Assembly (NCBI GenBank): GCA_045634305.1
Contig: JAZQZZ010000030.1
Coordinates: 1-64,000, forward strand
Direction of reading: 5' to 3'
DNA from: HGM04593 sp045634305
Lineage (GTDB): Bacteria; Bacteroidota; Bacteroidia; Bacteroidales; Bacteroidaceae
Length of the DNA: 64,000 nucleotides
Position 1 is the first letter of the stretch, and each line of letters begins with the position of its first letter. Made by a program: the position numbers and the translations under genes. This document shows positions 46,068 through 54,960 of this stretch, one piece after another. A model generated the notes under the pieces. The model saw nothing but the letters and a program-made list of their open reading frames with translations, made no database searches and was not told where the DNA came from.

Positions 46068-47153
46068 TCATTTTATTATCACCATCGTAGCGCCGAAGCC
46101 ATACTTCTGGAACGATGCATCCTGCGAAAGGCAACGCGGATACTTCTTGCGCAGCTCCTGACCAATAGCATTGCGCAACACTCCCTCACCCTTTCCGTGA
46201 ATGAAGACAATCTTCTTGCCTTTGTACTTTATATTCTCGTCGAGTGTGCGGCGCACGACATCGAGCTGGTGATTGAGAATGTCAAATGCGTTCATTCCAG
46301 CTGTTGTCTCAAGCAGTTCTTCGATATGAAGGTCAACCTCAAGGATATCACTACCCTTTGTCAATTTTGGCCTCTGCTGCGGCTTTGGCGCATCACCCTC
46401 CTTTTTACCAAGAATAGCAACCTTCACCTCCTCGGCATCGGTAAATATCTCCTTCACAGGTCTGTCATCCACAACAACATCGTAGATTAGTGCACCCTCG
46501 TCAAAGAATGGATTCTCGCGGAACAGATGGAGTTTATAGAATTTCACTGTGTCAATGCGACGTTCAATGTTCATCGCCGCCTTCAATGCAAAAGGTTTGT
46601 TCTCCTTGAACGGCAACAACTGCACGCACACACGCTCCATGTCATTCAGTTCCTCGCGGCCGAACTCCTCTATGAACATCTTCGAGTTGGGTTCTAGCAA
46701 TCCATTGCCACGGACACTCCAACTGCGTCCCTGTGCTGTCAGATAGGTAAAATATATACTATAATTGCTGTCATTGATTATATACGCCTCGAAGCGCGAA
46801 TTGCTCAGCGACTTTTCGTCCATAGGCAGGTAGGCAAGCACCACATTCAGGCGTTCCCCCTCGGGACGCTCTACCGGACGATATGTCACCACCGGGTCAA
46901 AATCATCCTCGTCATCCTCAACCTTTGCCGGCTGAGCAACCTTTTTCTGCTGCGGCTTCGGCTCCTCCTTTGGAGCCACAGTCTTCTTTACAAAGTTATA
47001 CTCATTGGTGTCAATTACCACACACTCACGCACCTGCATGGGAATTTCAAAACCATCCTTGTCCTCTACAAGCACAATATCCTTCCCGCGGAAGCCGGTT
47101 ACAACACCGCCACCGCTCTCATATATAAAACGTACTTTATCACCTATTTTCAT
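46068..47153 (-). CDS. DUF2027 and Smr-domain protein
   Basis: A 361-residue protein: N-terminal DUF2027 beta domains (about 1-235, KIGDKVRFIYESGGGVVTGF) and a C-terminal Smr domain (about 270-361) with VDLHIEEL and VFIHGKGEGVLRNAI, the HGxG motif of the MutS2-type nuclease. Smr domains nick DNA or cleave RNA on collided ribosomes. This fusion is typical for Bacteroidetes. A TATCTTCG (47180-47173, minus strand) may be its -7 element. Confidence 0.9.
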   Translation of the reverse strand: MKIGDKVRFIYESGGGVVTGFRGKDIVLVEDKDGFEIPMQVRECVVIDTNEYNFVKKTVAPKEEPKPQQKKVAQPAKVEDDEDDFDPVVTYRPVERPEGERLNVVLAYLPMDEKSLSNSRFEAYIINDSNYSIYFTYLTAQGRSWSVRGNGLLEPNSKMFIEEFGREELNDMERVCVQLLPFKENKPFALKAAMNIERRIDTVKFYKLHLFRENPFFDEGALIYDVVVDDRPVKEIFTDAEEVKVAILGKKEGDAPKPQQRPKLTKGSDILEVDLHIEELLETTAGMNAFDILNHQLDVVRRTLDENIKYKGKKIVFIHGKGEGVLRNAIGQELRKKYPRCLSQDASFQKYGFGATMVIIK

Positions 47154-47221
47154 CTCAAAATCTGTTTATACGCGAAGATAGTGATAAAAAACGGAAAATA
47201 CACACAAGGAACAGAACTATA

Positions 47222-47563
47222 TCATCTATTATAATCATAATTCAGCCACCTGCAGCACAGGGCCGTGTCAATGAGAGCCAAAGGAACCCTTTCCACACAC
47301 TCAACCCACAACAGGCTGTCTCCCTGCTCCTTAACAAAATAGAACGACAAATCAACCGTTCCTCGCCTGTGGTCAATGCTATGCACATCGAGTGAATAAT
47401 GCATATGCGGCAACACCTTCGCCCTTTCACGCTCAACAATAGATAAACACACGGCCTCACCCACCTGTTCAAGGGCGCTTTTACCACGGAAACTCCTGCT
47501 GCCACAGGCAACTAGTACAACCGGTATAAGGGATATTAAAAAGCAACGCGCTATTTTTTTCAT
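47222..47563 (-). CDS. Small lipoprotein of unknown function
   Basis: The 113-residue product has a lipobox (VVLVAC, Cys20). The mature part has the beta-rich stretch HYSLDVHSIDHRRGTVDLSFYFV. No family recognised. Its start codon lies inside the loop of an inverted repeat (47535-47588). Confidence 0.65.
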   Translation of the reverse strand: MKKIARCFLISLIPVVLVACGSRSFRGKSALEQVGEAVCLSIVERERAKVLPHMHYSLDVHSIDHRRGTVDLSFYFVKEQGDSLLWVECVERVPLALIDTALCCRWLNYDYNR

Positions 47564-47588
47564 ACAAAATAAACGCGTTGCTTTTAAT
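47535..47588 (-). promoter_or_regulatory. Inverted repeat enclosing the start codon of the small lipoprotein gene
   Basis: Arms at 47574-47588 and 47535-47550 (ATTAAAAGCAACGCG and its complement, with one extra A) enclose a 23-base loop containing the ATG. On the minus strand the second arm ends in TTTTTAAT. It can be read as the terminator of the upstream leucine-rich-repeat gene or as an attenuator of the lipoprotein. Confidence 0.5.
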
Positions 47589-47656
47589 ATTGTTTAAGAA
47601 AATAATATTTTCACAACCTTACAATCCTCGAGCGTTACGAGAAAAGGGTCTTTTTC

Positions 47657-48694
47657 TCACGCCATCTCCTCTACATTTCCAAAGCGTTCCCACACAGGAG
47701 CAAATCCATACTCGCCCACCTTGCCTTGCGGCACACGCAACACGGCATGCGCATACACATCGGCATCGGCAATATCACCCGAACACATTGGGGCAGCCTC
47801 GCACATCACGCAAAGTTCCTTCAATGCCTTGCAGCTGCGGAAAGCCTGGTCGCCGACATTCACAACAGCAGGCGGCACTGTAATGCTCTCTATTGAGCTA
47901 CAGTTGTAGAACGCGCCATAGCCAATGCTCAGCACACCATTGTGCAGCGCAACTCTCTCAAGTGAAGTGCAATTGGCAAGCACACCTTGGTCGAGCATAT
48001 TCACTCCCAACGGCAATATAAATTCCTTTAATGACGAACAGCCCCAGAAAGCGCCTTTTTTGACAGACGCAAGCGTCGACGGCAAAGTCACAGCCTCAAG
48101 AGTGGTACAGTCGCGGAACGCCCATCCCTCAAGCGATACCACACCCTCGGGCACCTCAACCATTTTCAACGACGAACAGCCACAGAAAGCATACTCGCCC
48201 ACACTCTCCACCATTGTACCGACAGAGACTTTCTCAAGCGCCTTGCAACCATCGAACAGCGAAGGCTCAATGTTTATAAGATTATCGGGCAGATATACAT
48301 TAACAAGCGAACTGCAACCCGCAAAAGCCTCACGTCCAATCACAATAACATTGGCAGGGAACAGCAGTTCCTTTAATGCCGTGCATCCCTTGAAGGCACG
48401 CATGCCCACAAGATGCAACGCCTGCGGGAATGTCACAGCCTCGAGTGACTCACACCCCTCGAAAGCACCGATACCGATACTCTCCACATTATCGCCAAGC
48501 ACCACCGATGTCAGTCCGGCACACTCGGCAAAAGCCTCGTCAAGAATGTCGTTCACCACATACTCCACACCGCCATTAACAATGACAGCAGGCACAACGA
48601 CGGCCCCCGAGTATGGCACAAGGTTCTTTGTCACTGTAGCGCACATCTTCTCTTCATCGAGCAGATATGCTATATTGTCAATTATCGTTATCAT
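47657..48694 (-). CDS. BspA-like leucine-rich repeat protein (LRR_5)
   Basis: A 345-residue protein consisting of about eleven 23-residue repeats of the Treponema/BspA type (for example VLGDNVESIGIGAFEGCESLEAVTFP shortened: ESIGIGAFEGCESLEAV, GEYAFCGCSSLKMVEVPEGV). No signal peptide is visible from 48694 or from the alternative start at 48727. BspA-type proteins usually bind host matrix or other cells when secreted; without a signal peptide the location is uncertain. The last repeat ends with a short Glu-rich tail. Confidence 0.88.
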   Translation of the reverse strand: MITIIDNIAYLLDEEKMCATVTKNLVPYSGAVVVPAVIVNGGVEYVVNDILDEAFAECAGLTSVVLGDNVESIGIGAFEGCESLEAVTFPQALHLVGMRAFKGCTALKELLFPANVIVIGREAFAGCSSLVNVYLPDNLINIEPSLFDGCKALEKVSVGTMVESVGEYAFCGCSSLKMVEVPEGVVSLEGWAFRDCTTLEAVTLPSTLASVKKGAFWGCSSLKEFILPLGVNMLDQGVLANCTSLERVALHNGVLSIGYGAFYNCSSIESITVPPAVVNVGDQAFRSCKALKELCVMCEAAPMCSGDIADADVYAHAVLRVPQGKVGEYGFAPVWERFGNVEEMA

Positions 48695-48750
48695 AAGCAA
48701 TAAAAAATAATCCAATAAAAAGGCCACCCATTTTATTATATGATTGAATA

Positions 48751-48768
48751 AAAGAGCCTTTTTAGTCA
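48751..48768. repeat. Partial tail copy of the 107-bp repeat
   Basis: AAAGAGCCTTTTTAGTCA repeats the last 18 bases of the full element that starts 22 bases later. Copy A has the same arrangement, with a tail copy 20 bases ahead. Confidence 0.7.
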
Positions 48769-48790
48769 GTCTGTTTTATTAAGAGGTTAA

Positions 48791-48897
48791 ATAAAAAGAG
48801 CTATTTTTAGGCTTGCGAAGGCTACAAAACCGCAGTTTACTTGAGGTAAATGAGGATTTTGGAGACAAGCGTAACAACAAAAGAGCCTTTTTAGTCA
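48791..48897. repeat. 107-bp intergenic repeat, copy B
   Basis: Same sequence as copy A except for two substitutions. It ends five bases beyond (minus strand) the stop codon of queA. The start-to-end order relative to the minus-strand gene is the same in both copies. Confidence 0.9.
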
Positions 48898-48902
48898 GCC
48901 TC

Positions 48903-50114
48903 TTATGGTATAAGCAACGAACTGTCACCGTAGCTCAAGAAACGGAAACCGTTCCCAAGAGCAAAGTCATACACCCTGCGCCAATCGCCACCGATGAATG
49001 CCGACACAAGCAACAGCAAAGTACTCTTTGGTTGGTGGAAATTCGTTACAATAGCCTTTACAATGCGGAACTTGTAGCCCGGAGCAATCATTATGCGCGT
49101 GTGCGAATGCACTCTATCGACTCCTTTGGCATCGAGCCACTGCAACAGAGCCGTCAATGCCTCAACCGTGGACAAAGTATGCTCACGGTTATATGGTTCC
49201 CACTGTCCCACGCACAGCTCACTCTCTTCAACAGCAGGATTCTCGCTCACCTTCTCACCCAGGAAATAGAGGCTCTCGAGCGTGCGCACCGATGTTGTAC
49301 CCACAGCAACCGCCGCGCCACCCGCAGCAATGATTCTCTCAATCAACCCGCGCTGTACCTCAATATACTCCTCGTGCATCTCGTGATCGGCAATCAGTTC
49401 ACTCTTCACAGGCTTGAACGTTCCCGCGCCAACGTGCAAGGTAACCTCGCCACGCTGCACACCCGCAGCATCCAGCGCGCCAAGCACAGCAGGGGTAAAA
49501 TGCAATCCCGCAGTGGGTGCAGCAACCGAGCCTTTAACCTTTGAATATACCGTCTGATAAGTGCTCATGTCGCTCTCCTCGGTCTTGCGGTTCAAATATG
49601 GCGGGATTGGCAACTCGCCCGCAGCCTCAAGCAATTGCGCGAATGTAAAGCCACCATCCCAGAAGAAACGTACCAGATTCACCGCAGCACTGCTCACACG
49701 CTCCACCGACAACGTCACCTGCGTGCCGTCAATCTCAATCACCTGCGACAGCACACCGCCCTTCCAGCGGCTCGAATTACCCACAAGGCACTGCCACACA
49801 CACTCCTTTGTCTCTTGGAACATCAACTGGTAATCGGCAGGCAGTTCAGGCTCAAGACAGAACACCTCAATCTGCGCCCCCGTCTCCTTACGGAAACGCA
49901 GACGCGCCTGAATGACACGCGTGTTGTTGAACACCATCAGCGCACCCTGTGGAATGAAACTTGACAAATCGGCGAATTTCTCCTCACGGATTTCACCACC
50001 TTTATATAAAAGGAGTTTCGATGTATCACGCTCCGCTAGCGGATATTTTGCAATCCTCTCATCGGGCAACGGATAATCATACTCCGCAATCGCTATTTCC
50101 TGAATGTTTTTCAT
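48903..50114 (-). CDS. queA: S-adenosylmethionine:tRNA ribosyltransferase-isomerase
   Basis: A 403-residue enzyme of queuosine synthesis that adds the epoxycyclopentanediol group to preQ1 in tRNA. Conserved: YDYPLPDERIAKYPLAERDTSKLL, MVFNNTRVIQARLRF, KGSVAAPTAGLHFT, HVGAGTFKPV and the C-terminal FHQPKSTLLLLVSAF. The family is usually about 350 residues; the extra length lies mainly in insertions at about 110-170 and 270-300. A 24-bp palindrome covers its promoter. Confidence 0.95.
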   Translation of the reverse strand: MKNIQEIAIAEYDYPLPDERIAKYPLAERDTSKLLLYKGGEIREEKFADLSSFIPQGALMVFNNTRVIQARLRFRKETGAQIEVFCLEPELPADYQLMFQETKECVWQCLVGNSSRWKGGVLSQVIEIDGTQVTLSVERVSSAAVNLVRFFWDGGFTFAQLLEAAGELPIPPYLNRKTEESDMSTYQTVYSKVKGSVAAPTAGLHFTPAVLGALDAAGVQRGEVTLHVGAGTFKPVKSELIADHEMHEEYIEVQRGLIERIIAAGGAAVAVGTTSVRTLESLYFLGEKVSENPAVEESELCVGQWEPYNREHTLSTVEALTALLQWLDAKGVDRVHSHTRIMIAPGYKFRIVKAIVTNFHQPKSTLLLLVSAFIGGDWRRVYDFALGNGFRFLSYGDSSLLIP

Positions 50115-50122
50115 TAAAAAAA

Positions 50123-50146
50123 TCTTTGCAATCTAGATTGCAAAGA
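50123..50146. promoter_or_regulatory. Perfect 24-bp palindrome over the queA promoter
   Basis: TCTTTGCAATCT is followed directly by its exact reverse complement. The -7 element TATCTTTG (50148-50141, minus strand) lies inside one arm and the predicted transcript start near 50134 lies at the centre. A symmetrical site here could be an operator. Confidence 0.55.
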
Positions 50147-50181
50147 TAATACAATTCGCCGAAACAAACGCATAAAAAACA

Positions 50182-50208
50182 ACCGCAGACGGAATGTCCG
50201 TCAGCGGT
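50182..50208. repeat. Stem-loop upstream of queA
   Basis: Arms ACCGCAGACGGA and TCCGTCAGCGGT pair over 12 positions with one A-A mismatch and loop ATG. It lies between the divergently read fba terminator and the queA promoter. A hairpin of this kind without a T tract could be part of a longer RNA. Confidence 0.5.
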
Positions 50209-50273
50209 CTAATTAATCGTTATCGGCTGATTCTTTTAAAAAGAGTGAGAACAAGGCTATTATATATAAAACA

Positions 50274-50303
50274 AACAAGGATGAATTTTCATTCATCCTT
50301 GTT
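50274..50303 (-). terminator. Terminator of the aldolase gene
   Basis: Perfect 13-bp stem AACAAGGATGAAT / ATTCATCCTTGTT with loop TTTC; T-rich sequence follows on the minus strand. Confidence 0.85.
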
Positions 50304-50336
50304 GTATTGAAATTTGCTTTCTAAATTAGAAACAAA

Positions 50337-51341
50337 TTACTTAGCGAGCTTGCCATCAGAACCAAGCACGTTGATGATCTTATGCTTGTACATCTTCTCC
50401 ATGTTGTCGCGAGCTGGACCAAGATACTTACGTGGGTCGAACTCAGCTGGCTTCTCAGCAAATGTCTGGCGGATAGCAGCAGTCATAGCAAGACGAGAGT
50501 CAGAGTCGATGTTGATCTTACATACTGCAGACTTTGCAGACTCACGCAACCACTCCTCGGGGATACCGATAGCAGCCTTCAACGCACCACCGAACTTATT
50601 GATGGTAGCAACCTCGTCCTGAGGAACTGAAGAAGAACCGTGGAGAACGATTGGGAAACCTGGGAGCTTAGCCTCAACAGCCTTCAATACGTCGAAAGCA
50701 AGTGGAGGAGGAACCATCAAACCTGTAACAGGGTCAATAGTACACTGCTCAGGAGTGAACTTGTAAGCACCGTGTGAAGTACCGATTGAGATAGCCAAAG
50801 AGTCGCAACCTGTACGTGTAGCGAAGTCGATAACCTCCTCAGGGTCGGTGTATGTGTGGTGGTCAGAAGAAACCTCGTCCTCAACACCTGCCAACACGCC
50901 GAGCTCGCCCTCTACAGTCACGTCGAACTGGTGAGCATACTCAACAACCTTCTTTGTGAGAGCAACGTTCTCCTCGTATGGGAGGTGTGAACCGTCGATC
51001 ATCACTGAAGAGAAACCAGAGTCGATACAGCTCTTGCAAGTCTCGAATGTATCACCGTGGTCGAGGTGAAGAACGATTTCAGGATTCTCGCAACCGAGCT
51101 CCTTAGCGTACTCAACAGCACCCTGCGCCATGTAACGGAGCAAAGTAGCGTTAGCATACTGACGTGCACCCTTAGAAACCTGAAGGATAACTGGTGACTT
51201 TGTCTCAACTGCAGCCTTGATAATAGCCTGCATCTGCTCCATGTTGTTGAAGTTGAACGCTGGGATAGCGTAACCACCCTCAATTGCTCTTGCAAACATA
51301 TCTTTTGTGTTTACAAGACCTAATTCTTTGTAATTTACCAT
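50337..51341 (-). CDS. fba: Class II fructose-bisphosphate aldolase
   Basis: A 334-residue zinc enzyme of glycolysis. Zinc ligands stand in VLHLDHGDTFETCK (His), GELG (Glu region) and ISIGTSHGAYKF (His); the loop PIVLHGSSSVPQDE binds phosphate. Strong codon bias and its own terminator are as expected for a highly expressed gene. The 51342-51591 gap holds its promoter (TAATTTTG at 51415-51408, minus strand) and the terminator of the next gene. Confidence 0.96.
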   Translation of the reverse strand: MVNYKELGLVNTKDMFARAIEGGYAIPAFNFNNMEQMQAIIKAAVETKSPVILQVSKGARQYANATLLRYMAQGAVEYAKELGCENPEIVLHLDHGDTFETCKSCIDSGFSSVMIDGSHLPYEENVALTKKVVEYAHQFDVTVEGELGVLAGVEDEVSSDHHTYTDPEEVIDFATRTGCDSLAISIGTSHGAYKFTPEQCTIDPVTGLMVPPPLAFDVLKAVEAKLPGFPIVLHGSSSVPQDEVATINKFGGALKAAIGIPEEWLRESAKSAVCKINIDSDSRLAMTAAIRQTFAEKPAEFDPRKYLGPARDNMEKMYKHKIINVLGSDGKLAK

Positions 51342-51532
51342 AGTTATTTAATACTTTAAAGTAGTTAGATAATCACTCCATTCCACCCTAATGGGCGTAA
51401 TTCTTTGCAAAATTAACAAAATCTTTGATTTATCACACTTATAAATGTAAAAAATTTATATCCAAGCCGTATCAATGCTAAATAAGTCGCCACGCACACG
51501 GGTTGTTGACAGCGCAACCAAACAAAAAAAAC

Positions 51533-51569
51533 AAACCAATCCCGTCAGAAACATTGACAGAATTGGTTT
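51533..51569 (-). terminator. Terminator of the M20-like peptidase gene
   Basis: Arms AAACCAAT and ATTGGTTT, with an inner GTCA/TGAC pair, followed on the minus strand by a long T-rich run. Confidence 0.7.
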
Positions 51570-51591
51570 TCATTTCCGATACAGTTGTTGT

Positions 51592-52314
51592 TCAAATGCA
51601 ATCAATCAGTTCACTCACGAATGCAAGCGCCTTTTCGACATGTGAAAACACAGTGTACTCATCGGCCTTGTGGGCATTGTAATAGCCACAACTGATGTTG
51701 CAACACGGTGTCTGCAGGCCACGTTCCTTCAGGGCAACCACATCGGTGCGCCCACCGGGCACACACTCGAAACCATATTTCTGCAACACCGCAACAGGGA
51801 ACATAGAGTCATCGCAGAGTCGTATATCGCCCTTGCCAACCGTGACAACCTCGCAGTCACCCTTACGATCAACAGCAAGCATGTAGCGCATATCATTGAA
51901 GAAATCCAACGAACAGGCCCTTGAACCACGACAACCGGCCATTTCGCCATCGCGTTCCTCCTGCACAAAAAGAGCGACCTTAAGCACCGGTTTCGAATGC
52001 AATAGGTGGTTTATTATCCACAAGCCATTCTTGTCATCGCCACCAATACCCACACGCTCGCCGCAACCGTCAACTGCATATATCATATCGCCGTCGACAA
52101 CAATATTCCTTTCAACCGTTACATGCACCTCGTCAAGGTGAGCGGTAATACCGGGATAGCTGTCGGCAGCACCTTTTGTTATAAAAACGTTGCCAAAAGC
52201 ATCCTCCTCAACGGCAAGTTCCAAATCAGCAATCTGCTCCATAAAAAGCGACTTGACAGCAGCTTCGTTACCCGACTTGCTATTTATCCCATAAAATCGT
52301 TTCAATAGTTCCAT
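51592..52314 (-). CDS. Minimal M20-type metallopeptidase
   Basis: A 240-residue protein with the metal-binding set of M20/M42 peptidases: GITAHLDEVHVTV, GIGGDDKNGLWI, VQEERDGEMAG, AVDRKGDCE and a late histidine in NAHKADEYTVF. The dimerisation (lid) domain of typical 350-450-residue members is missing, yet all ligands are present, so it is not an obvious truncation. Possibly a monomeric di- or tripeptidase. It lies six bases downstream of the ion-channel gene at 52321. Confidence 0.8.
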   Translation of the reverse strand: MELLKRFYGINSKSGNEAAVKSLFMEQIADLELAVEEDAFGNVFITKGAADSYPGITAHLDEVHVTVERNIVVDGDMIYAVDGCGERVGIGGDDKNGLWIINHLLHSKPVLKVALFVQEERDGEMAGCRGSRACSLDFFNDMRYMLAVDRKGDCEVVTVGKGDIRLCDDSMFPVAVLQKYGFECVPGGRTDVVALKERGLQTPCCNISCGYYNAHKADEYTVFSHVEKALAFVSELIDCI

Positions 52315-52320
52315 AGAGCA

Positions 52321-54024
52321 TCAGTCAACATAATCCTGCATACCGAAATCCTTACCTTCTACGCGCGATACCATTTCAGGTGGAAGTTGTTTCTCAATCT
52401 CGGGTTCCAACACGGCATTTATACAATCGGCCAAAGATTTGAGAACAGCTACACGGCGGAAGTCGGACATCCACACGAAACACTCGACACGCAATGTAAA
52501 GACATTGTCAGCCTTTATCAAATGCGCAATATTGTTTTTTGTAACAGCATAGTAAATATTCCTGTCACAGTTATAGTCATATTTCTGTTTCAGCTCAGAA
52601 GAAACATGCTCAAAGAGTTTCCCGAACAAAGCGAAATCAGTCACACGGCTTTCCGGATTGCCAAAAGATTCATCTTTCTTATTAGGATTATAGCAGAAAT
52701 GGAACTGATGAGGACGTGAGCGAGGCCCCGACGCAGCCAAAACAGGAATTGCCCAACTTCCGGGACGTGAAGTCAAACGGTTGAGGTCTTCAAGGAAAAG
52801 AGAGAAATTCGGACACTTGCAATCGGCCGTAACATTATAGTATGACGTCGGATTGTCCGGGTCAGTCTCAACATCTTTGGCAATATAGTTGAAACCGCCT
52901 AATTTAGCTATATGATAGGCAAACCATCCCGTACATGCCTCGGTGTAACCCGATGTAAAGACTATTGTCACTTTTGAACCACGGTCAATGCAACAACCAT
53001 ACGGGGTGTTACGTTTGTAGTTCATTACCACAATCCTGTCTTCGGGATTATCTTCGGCATTGGCAGCGTTTGCCATATTATAAAGATGCAGACAGTCCGA
53101 AGCCTCAACAGCCCTGACGATATCCTCTACAGTAAGGAATCGGCGTGTAAGAATTGTATTCAACTCCTTATAACGTGGCACCACAAATAGTTGTGTAAAG
53201 TGCTGGTCCTTCTCGAATTTAAACGAATGAATAATACTATCAATATTCTTCTTTATTATTGCATCGTTTTTCTCGTTCTCCATAGCCTCGGAGAATCCCG
53301 AACCTATGAGACCGGCTGGAACGGCAAACAACGCAATTCCAAGCAGACCGATGATGCAGGCAATGAGCCTACCCACGAGAGTTACTGGTGGAGTGTCGGC
53401 AAAGTTGCCTGGGTCACCGACATACTGTGCAAAAGCCCAGATAACAGATTTGAAACCGTTGTCATATACCTCGGGCTGTGCATTGTGTTCATAAAAGAAG
53501 AGCACGAATGACAGCATCAGTGTCACAATGGCCAGGAACTGGAACGACACCCACATCTCCTTGGCCTTGGATGAAATGGCGGTCTGCAACAGACGGAAAG
53601 AGTGCATATAGCGAAACACTCTGAGCAGGCGCAGTACGCGCAATGCCTTGAGCATAGAGTATGGCAGAGGGATGAACATCTGCACATAGAAAGTATAGGT
53701 CGACAGGATATCTATGAGTCCATAAAATGTAAAGCAATACTTTATCCTACCCCAGAAGCCTTTGTACTTCTCGTCCAGTTCATCGGCCGCCCAAATGCGC
53801 AGCGTAACCTCAATGGTAAAGGCAATGACGGTTACAATGTCAATCACCGAAAGCACCTTCTCGCACATCGGGCTCACATTGAATGTAGATATGAAAACCG
53901 AAAGGGTACTCAACACTATGAGACCTATGATTACATAATCGGGGTAGTTCTCCCACTGCTTGGTGCGTAAATCGTTATCGAATATGCGCGCAAGTTGTTT
54001 CTTGAAATTCTCAAATGCTTCCAT
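52321..54024 (-). CDS. Voltage-gated-type ion channel with large cytoplasmic C-terminus
   Basis: The 567-residue product carries an ion-transport domain at about 30-265: S1-S3, an S4 with spaced arginines (LKALRVLRLLRVFRYMHSF), S5, and a pore loop reading FAQYVGDPGNFAD instead of the potassium TVGYG. After S6 comes a cytoplasmic region of about 300 residues with no family I recognise (segments with ASGPRSRPHQFHF and DRNIYYAV). Ion selectivity is unclear. It is followed on the same transcript by the M20 peptidase, and it lies just downstream of a second channel gene. Confidence 0.82.
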   Translation of the reverse strand: MEAFENFKKQLARIFDNDLRTKQWENYPDYVIIGLIVLSTLSVFISTFNVSPMCEKVLSVIDIVTVIAFTIEVTLRIWAADELDEKYKGFWGRIKYCFTFYGLIDILSTYTFYVQMFIPLPYSMLKALRVLRLLRVFRYMHSFRLLQTAISSKAKEMWVSFQFLAIVTLMLSFVLFFYEHNAQPEVYDNGFKSVIWAFAQYVGDPGNFADTPPVTLVGRLIACIIGLLGIALFAVPAGLIGSGFSEAMENEKNDAIIKKNIDSIIHSFKFEKDQHFTQLFVVPRYKELNTILTRRFLTVEDIVRAVEASDCLHLYNMANAANAEDNPEDRIVVMNYKRNTPYGCCIDRGSKVTIVFTSGYTEACTGWFAYHIAKLGGFNYIAKDVETDPDNPTSYYNVTADCKCPNFSLFLEDLNRLTSRPGSWAIPVLAASGPRSRPHQFHFCYNPNKKDESFGNPESRVTDFALFGKLFEHVSSELKQKYDYNCDRNIYYAVTKNNIAHLIKADNVFTLRVECFVWMSDFRRVAVLKSLADCINAVLEPEIEKQLPPEMVSRVEGKDFGMQDYVD

Positions 54025-54069
54025 TTTATCACTAATTTATTTTGATATTTTAAAATCGTATTAATGAGT

Positions 54070-54876
54070 TCAATCCTCATTCTTATTCTCACGCACCGAT
54101 TGATAATTGCTGAGAATGGCACCCGTAACAAGATTCAAGAGCAAGAATGCTGCCAACACCTCCCACGATATATGATAAATATTAATAACCGCTGTATTCA
54201 CCTTGAGCAAACCGCATTCCGAAGCCTTCACATGATTATATCTTATATCTGTCCATGCATCACCGGTCAATTCCCTGAACAGCGTAAACATTGCCTCACC
54301 CAATGTCCCGAACGGGTCTGGAGCAACAGCTGTCGGTGCCTCATTGACAAACATCTCATAATGCACCTTTTTCTCAGCCGTCAGCATCTCCGGGTTGGGC
54401 AATTTAAACAGGCCAACACCTATAATGGCATAGAGATATATAAAGACAATAAACAATATGACATTATAGAACATTGCGCTGAACGAGCGTATGAGTACCG
54501 TGATAATTACTTTCAATTCCTTTGCAGCACGCAACAACCTGAGCACACGGAAGACCCTCAAGATTCTTATACCCATCATCATTGAAGCATTAGGCATCAT
54601 AGCCTCAGGAATATAACCTATCAACACGAGAGAGAGGTCAAACACATTCCATCCGTCTTTAAGGAAACGCCTTATACTGCCGGCGGCAATAAAACGCAGA
54701 ATTATCTCAATTGTAAAAACACCCAGGTTAATCAGCTGAATAAGCCGGACAATCTCGTTGCTATTATACGTCTCAACACCAATAAGAATTGAATTCAAAA
54801 TAATAACTGCAACAATAACAATCTCAAAGACCTTGTTTTTTGTTATTGCAAGACAAATCCTTTTTAAATTTTTCAT
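54070..54876 (-). CDS. Voltage-gated-type sodium/calcium channel subunit
   Basis: A 268-residue protein of the bacterial NaChBac type: six TM segments with an S4 of four arginines (GIRILRVFRVLRLLRAAK) and the pore ELTGDAWTDIR, near the T-x-E/D-S-W filter of sodium and calcium channels but with GDAW in place of ESW. Such subunits form homotetramers. It lies 45 bases upstream of the longer channel, so the two are probably co-expressed. Confidence 0.85.
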   Translation of the reverse strand: MKNLKRICLAITKNKVFEIVIVAVIILNSILIGVETYNSNEIVRLIQLINLGVFTIEIILRFIAAGSIRRFLKDGWNVFDLSLVLIGYIPEAMMPNASMMMGIRILRVFRVLRLLRAAKELKVIITVLIRSFSAMFYNVILFIVFIYLYAIIGVGLFKLPNPEMLTAEKKVHYEMFVNEAPTAVAPDPFGTLGEAMFTLFRELTGDAWTDIRYNHVKASECGLLKVNTAVINIYHISWEVLAAFLLLNLVTGAILSNYQSVRENKNED

Positions 54877-54960
54877 AGTTTCAGATTAAAATTTCCACCC
54901 TTGATTCAGCGACCTGAACAAAATCCAAAGGGTTTATAATAAGCGTTTCTGTTATATAAT

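Noticed and set aside
47925..48710. 261-codon plus-strand frame in the leucine-rich repeat gene
   Set aside because: Antisense to a repeat gene, so its own repetitive look is inherited; no signal peptide or domain.
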